Source: Mesocentrotus franciscanus (taxonomy: Eukaryota > Echinodermata > Echinoidea > Camarodonta > Strongylocentrotidae). From it: a stretch of DNA of 64,000 nucleotides. Below, in pieces: positions 58,601 through 64,000 of the stretch (positions within the stretch are counted from its first letter, which is position 1; every line of letters starts with the position of its first letter). Both the position numbers and the translations under genes were made by a program. The DNA is taken from NCBI GenBank assembly GCA_037976565.1, contig CP137675.1, positions 12,418,534-12,482,533 on the forward strand, read 5' to 3'. The notes below the pieces were generated by a model. It had not been told where the DNA came from and ran no database searches. It saw only the letters and a program-made list of their open reading frames with translations.

Positions 58601-60540
58601 ATGTTTTTTAAGCCGGTAAATCCGATAGGCTACTGACTTTCTAAAGCATCTATCCTTGACGTGAAAAGAGCGGTAAGTAGTGACTTTGAGTTTTAAAAGG
58701 ATGCTTTAACTAAATCACATAAATCACCATGCAATCACCGTAAAGCGAAAAACGGTTTCATTTGTCATTACTCCTACCACTGCCGTAACTGCAAAGGTGT
58801 ACGTGTAGACATTAATTAACAAGGAGTGGGCAGTATAACTGGACAGGCCCGCGGGACATATACCTACTGCAAGTTGATACATTTTTGATGAATTTTCTGG
58901 GCTTTCAAACAGGGAGGGGCGTACGCCACCCTGCCCCCACCCCACTCTTCGTTGGATACGCCTTTGTCACAATCAAGGGAATCAGACAAATGAATTCACA
59001 AATGGAGTACGACTAAATTATCTATAACTCGTTCAAAACAGACTATATCGAAATATTTTCTGACTGATATATGCATTACTTATCCAGGTATATACTTCCT
59101 TAGAAAGTCCAAATCCAATATGAAAATGTCTTTGGCAATGCTTGAGATAATTCTATGGCACCCTTTCAGATTCTTGTGTCATTTCTAATTTCCTCGTAAA
59201 CCCGAAACATCCGTACAGCGCCCGCACTAAACACTTTTAAGAAGCATATAAGACGTATTTATTCAATTGCTTTTCTGTGAAACCAATCGTGTGAGAGCGC
59301 TTTTATTATTATAATTATATCATTATTAATCGAAGTTTCCATAGACCGCGCCATGCAAATACATGTTGTTATTATTGCTATGATCATTCCCGTGATACGT
59401 TACAATACAATATCATGATGTATATTCGATCGTTTCATTTTTTATTTACATCGCTGCATCGACTAAAATACTGTGCAAGTCTTCGTGTTTGCACTGGATC
59501 AAACTGTGCATTGTGATAAAATCCTTGCTTTATTATCAAAAGAAGCAGCTGAGGCCTCACCCCAATCCAAAGCAAATTAGTGTTGTTTATTCTTAGAACA
59601 GAAGTATGTCGTCTTCACACTTCCGACTAACACGATTATAACACCGCTGAGCTCTGCCTGCATGAATGTGAACATGTAGGAATTTAATCATTCTAGTCAT
59701 GTTGACGCAGAGGCAGACGAATGATATTTCAACCACGCAATTAGACTGATGAAAATGGTCTCGGCATCGCAGCGAATTTCCGTGGCGTAATGCACACCCT
59801 CCATGCGCTGAGAATTCAAGAACCAGTGTGAGATTTTCTTTGGGAGAAAGAGCCGCCACACTTATGTGTCAAAATGACCGCAAAAGTTCGATGTAACTCG
59901 AGCGAGACACAATAAATTGACTCAAGGCCTAGGTTATGTTATCGTAATGATGTCAGTCGCACTGTGATTTCGTGCGGCGCAATGAATATAGACCAAAATT
60001 ATCTGCTTTGTTTTTTTGTAACACTATATAATTGACATATTGCGTTACACATTGGTTGAAACACGTTCATTCATATAGGGAGATTCATGTATGAGACAAT
60101 TTTTTTTTTTATCAGTCATTAAAATCAATTGGAGCTTTCGATATAAACATGCAAAAACAACATCGCTATCGAATGTTGCCACACATATAGAAACCTCTCT
60201 TATTTTTCTTTATGTGTCGTATAATATTGTACTGTGCCTGAAGGAAACTTGTATCATGTCAATTTCGAGTAAAATAATGTCAAATCAGTATCATTTGTAA
60301 GAATAATGATTTGAGCAAACCCTATGTAATTTTCTTTCATGAGAGACAGACGGTTTTTTATTTCGAGAATCTTGGTTAGATGTAAAGCTGGCAGATTTAC
60401 AGCCAGCGCGTAGTCAGATCCATAAACTACAGTGGACCAATAATAGTAAATTCTCTCCGTTTTTTCCCCTCAAATATACAACAGGCGGAAAATAAAGAAA
60501 GGAAGACTTGATGATGATGGATACAAGATCACGATTCTTT
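55641..60540. other. AT-rich intergenic stretch, no gene seen
   Basis: No exon or RNA gene was recognised. T-rich TTTGTTTG runs occur near 58020-58095, and a C- and G-rich patch near 58915-58945. Open frames are short and AT-biased. Confidence 0.4.
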
Positions 60541-60608
60541 CATTTAGACGGTGATGGGTAGACCTATTCCTGCAAATAATATCAACCAGAAACCCCCTTC
60601 TTTTGCCC

Positions 60609-60633
60609 CCCCCCCCCTCCTTCTCTCTTTCTT

Positions 60634-60669
<36 letters not shown>

Positions 60670-60699
60670 GATTTCTCTACCTCCCTCTCTCTCTCTTTC

Positions 60700-60743
<44 letters not shown>

Positions 60744-60760
60744 TCTATCTTTCACCCTGT
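60609..60760. repeat. Poly-C then CT-rich microsatellite
   Basis: About ten C, then about 140 bases of CT with TTTC and CTAT interruptions. Confidence 0.9.
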
Positions 60761-61050
60761 ATTCCTCTTACTTTGCCCCCGTCTCATTTCTCCTATAATA
60801 TACGGGGTGGGGAAAAGGGGACGAGAATATCTAACCTACCAATATTCAGGTAACGGTCATCTCACGTTCAAGAAGAAAGATGGTCTGTTTGTAAAGCTTG
60901 TTTCGCTTATTTTAATGACGAAAAGAACATTCAAATTGTATACAAGTAAACATGCACTATCATTGCATGCCACTGTCATATAATATGAACATTTTAGAGT
61001 AGGGAAGTTGATATCTAGGCAATATATCACCGCCTGCCGAGTAGGCTTAG

Positions 61051-61165
61051 GCTCTCTCTCTCTCTCTCTCTCTATGCAGCCCTCTCTCTCTCTCTCTCAC
61101 ACTCTCTCTCTCTCTATTCTATTCTCTTCTCTTCTCTTTTTCTCCAACTGTCTCTCTCTGCCACC
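61051..61165. repeat. CT-rich microsatellite
   Basis: CT dinucleotide runs separated by a short unique patch, then TTCTC units. Confidence 0.9.
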
Positions 61166-61879
61166 CTGTTAGTCTGTCTCGTCTCTCTGTCCTTCACTAT
61201 TTGTCTTGATGAGCACTTTACCCCTTTTAATCACAACAATGCAATGCAGGCGTTTTAATGGTTATTCATTAAAAAGTCACGAGGGCATAAACAAAACCAC
61301 TTTATTCAAATCACACACCTTCTTAAAAAAACGCTGCAAAATTAAAAACACTTTTAACACGATCGCAGTGACTTTCAAGGGCAATTTTAATGTCCTATTA
61401 TATTGCCTAGCGATAGAAGGTTCAGAATTATGTTTATCACTGCCGTGTTGTCCTTGCCATTGCCATCAAGGGGTAATAAGGCACTAGTCAACTGAAATTG
61501 CATCAGGTTGATTTTTTTATAAAGTTGTCTGGATCTTGTTTTTTAAAGCTCACTCGAGTTATTTTAGGATATTCATATAAAATATCACTTACCTGTAATA
61601 TCATATCCTATGATCCTACACCTGCTTTGGGGTTTCATCCATAGTATACAATTCAACCACTTCAACCTTCCTCGAGGCGTAGTTATTCATGGATATATTG
61701 TCTTTGTCTACCCAGCTTACCGCTTTCAACGAGCGGAAACTTCCTGTCGCGAGAGAGTAACACACACGCACACACACTACGCACTAGTATTTTCTGATTT
61801 CCATTCTCACAACTATGGCTGCAAAATTGTTTCACCTATATACGTGTAAACGGAGTCTTTAACTATAGTGTTTAGAGTC

Positions 61880-61881
<2 letters not shown>

Positions 61882-61953
<72 letters not shown>
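61882..61953. repeat. (TA)n microsatellite
   Basis: About 35 uninterrupted TA units, the longest pure dinucleotide run in the window. Confidence 0.95.
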
Positions 61954-61955
<2 letters not shown>

Positions 61956-63459
61956 CCATTCTGAAAATATATAAACAGTATGAGTCACAAATAGGTAACA
62001 TAATATGCTTAACCTTCAAGATTACACATGTAAAATCATGACAATTACAATTCTTTTGAAGTGATAAAGGTCCTCATCAGCTTGCTTATTGCACTCCACA
62101 TCACAGATTAATTTACTCAGTCATAAAAAGGGAAAACTGTTCTAAATGCTGTATAAACGAACCTGCCAAAGAGCACATCCGTTCTGCGACCTGATTGAAT
62201 GTCCAAGGACCTTTAGGCTACCTCAAACTCTCCGTCGGAATGATCGTTTCGTTGGTCGACATTCATGATATTATATCAACAACCAGTCTAGCCATCCCTC
62301 ACCTTCTCTCTTCTCCAGATTAAAGCTGCCTAATTAAAGACGGATCATATTTCACGCCCATCCTTAGTCAGTGCTTGAATAAACAGGTTAACGACCGGAC
62401 AGCAGAAGGCGGGAAATATGGCGCGTCCTCAGTCGCCCGCCATAAATTGTGATCGTAATACGTTTCGATGTACCGTCTGCACTCGATGAAACTATCGCGG
62501 GCATGCTCATTTCGTTGGCTATGCGTTTAATATCGTGAGATATTGAGCAAGCTATGTAGGCCTATTAAATGGTATTATGATAAACATGATTTACTTTTTC
62601 AATCTTTACGTATAGGAATGCATCACATTACATTGCTTGGGACAAAAATCTTTGAATAATAACATGTTTGCAGTGATAAGTACATTAGCCTTTCTCATTC
62701 TCGCCTTGAGCGATCTATCAGTTTACGTATGGTATTTTGGTATGAACAAAAACATGACACCCAACACTTCAGGGCAAATACTGCATTTGAGATTACTTTT
62801 AAATGAAGTATGAAATCGAACACGATTTTCCATTCGTATTCAAGGTTTAACATGTGAAACTATATCTAGCATACATCTTTTCGTTATTAAACTGCCAAAG
62901 CGCCATATGAACAAAGTATAGTGATATTCATAATGCAATAATGATTTTTTTTTTTTTTACCAAATGTATTTCGTGAACCATTGTGTAACAATATAGTGCG
63001 TGTAAACATCTATCAAGAACGCCAACTCTAATGCAAAGTTTGAGGCTATTCGTGTCGCGGTTTTCTCAATTACGTAATTTTTTGAAAGAAGCAAGAAATA
63101 TATAAAAGAAAGAAAAAAGAAAGAAAGAAGGAGAGAAAGAAAAAAGGAAGAAAGAGAGAAAAATAGAATTAAAGAAACACACAAAAAAAAGAGGGGGAAA
63201 AGACAAACGTAGCCAATGGCTTTAAAAATGACGTTAAAAACGCACGTAGCCGCTCAAACCTTGAGTGCTATTATTAATCAAAAAATAACGCTAGCCTAAA
63301 CAAAGGCCGAAATGATTTACGACCGAGAATAATAAAACACGAATGAAGTCCTACACAATAACAGTCAGGACGGGACACAATAGATGACATTTATCAAATA
63401 TGTATGCAGAAATGAGTAGGCGTGATCACTTAATCTTGCGAGACGCCTTGCATAAAATA
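61954..63459. other. Intergenic, no gene seen
   Basis: AT-rich, with a GAAA/GAAAG purine tract at 63104-63170. No gene was recognised. Confidence 0.4.
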
Positions 63460-63844
63460 TTAAAGTTACTCGGTAACTATGCCTCAGATTCTGAAACATA
63501 ATCCTAAATTTAGCTCATGCTGCAATCATAATTATAAACCTTTAGGCCAGTCAGGAATCCCATGACTTTTACAAGCCGATCACCAGTATGATTATCAAGA
63601 TATTTATGGTTGGAAATCGAAATTTCATTTTTCGTTTTCCTAACGGTTTTTATAACACTACAGTCTATTGGGGAAAATGAGAATGGTAAAACCGGTCACT
63701 CAAATATTTTTACTTTTTTGAGGCAATTCATGATCATTTTGAAGTGAATTTTGTTTAGGGCTTCAATATTACACCATATCATAGACGTTGATAACACGTA
63801 GGGCCATGCATCTCAGATTTAACATTGTTAAACGATGCCTTTAA
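63460..63844 (-). mobile_element. 385-bp TTAA-ended MITE, family B (copy 2, reverse)
   Basis: It reads TTAAAGTTACTCGGTAACTA at the left and TTGTTAAACGATGCCTTTAA at the right, and is the reverse complement of 44516-44900 along its full length with scattered substitutions. Both copies span 385 bases and are bounded by TTAA. Confidence 0.85.
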
Positions 63845-64000
63845 TGCGGCTAGATGGAATATTGGTCAAGTAATAATTTGTAAGACATAATCCATAGCAA
63901 AAAAAATGTCATTCTGATTGAGATCAAGCTTCTATGAATATTTTATCAGCAATAAAAGAAGGCACAGACAATAATATTTATGACAATCTTTGATCATGAG

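Noticed and set aside
1..64000. CRISPR array, bacterial operon, viral genome or defence-gene cluster
   Set aside because: No direct-repeat and spacer array, no dense co-directional genes, and no viral or transposase protein motifs. Introns and repeat content show a eukaryotic nuclear genome.

Overview
The window looks like nuclear DNA from a marine invertebrate deuterostome, most likely an echinoderm. Coding exons are split by GT-AG introns. The rest is AT-rich and full of simple repeats (CT/GA, TA, GAA, AATA), short inverted-repeat transposons and tRNA-headed SINE-like copies. A TRIM-family E3 ligase and an intron-poor aminergic GPCR fit that picture, but the species assignment is inference from general character only.

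Layout. (1) 1-8629, + strand: the 3' part of a multi-exon gene. Six exons with fully compatible phases encode the last 339 residues of a basic, proline-rich protein I do not recognise. (2) 8630-13599: an AT-rich, non-coding stretch with poly(A)-signal candidates, one ~130-bp MITE and GA/TA/CT microsatellites. (3) 13600-15000, - strand: a complete 466-residue aminergic-type class A GPCR on one exon, with a splice acceptor 9 bases before the ATG. (4) 15010-23980: intergenic, with long microsatellites, a diverged ~1-kb segmental duplication (18.8-19.8 kb and 20.3-21.2 kb) and an unusual interlocked double inverted repeat. (5) 23981-26641, + strand: a two-exon, 676-residue TRIM protein (RING, two B-boxes, coiled coil, propeller-like C-terminus). 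(6) 26642-64000: a 37-kb gene desert whose only clear gene is a tRNA-Ser(TGA) at 53.7 kb, - strand.

The desert is the richest part structurally. It holds a foldback element with a TTAA-flanked MITE nested in one arm, two equal-length (385-bp) TTAA-ended elements in opposite orientation, and a 296-bp near-identical tandem duplication touching one of them. It also holds a recurrent ~130-bp MITE family (six copies across the window), a 1.19-kb terminal-inverted-repeat element with similar ends, a 300-bp long-TIR foldback, several 245-340-bp tandem repeats and SINE-like copies.

The three protein genes have no evident functional link. They lie on alternating strands and far apart. I saw no reverse transcriptase, transposase, viral gene, CRISPR array or defence-type cluster, and I do not claim a new biological system. 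The most informative observations are the nested transposon with its own empty-site control, the MITE families, the GPCR with a DRC motif in place of DRY, and the unrecognised proline-rich gene.
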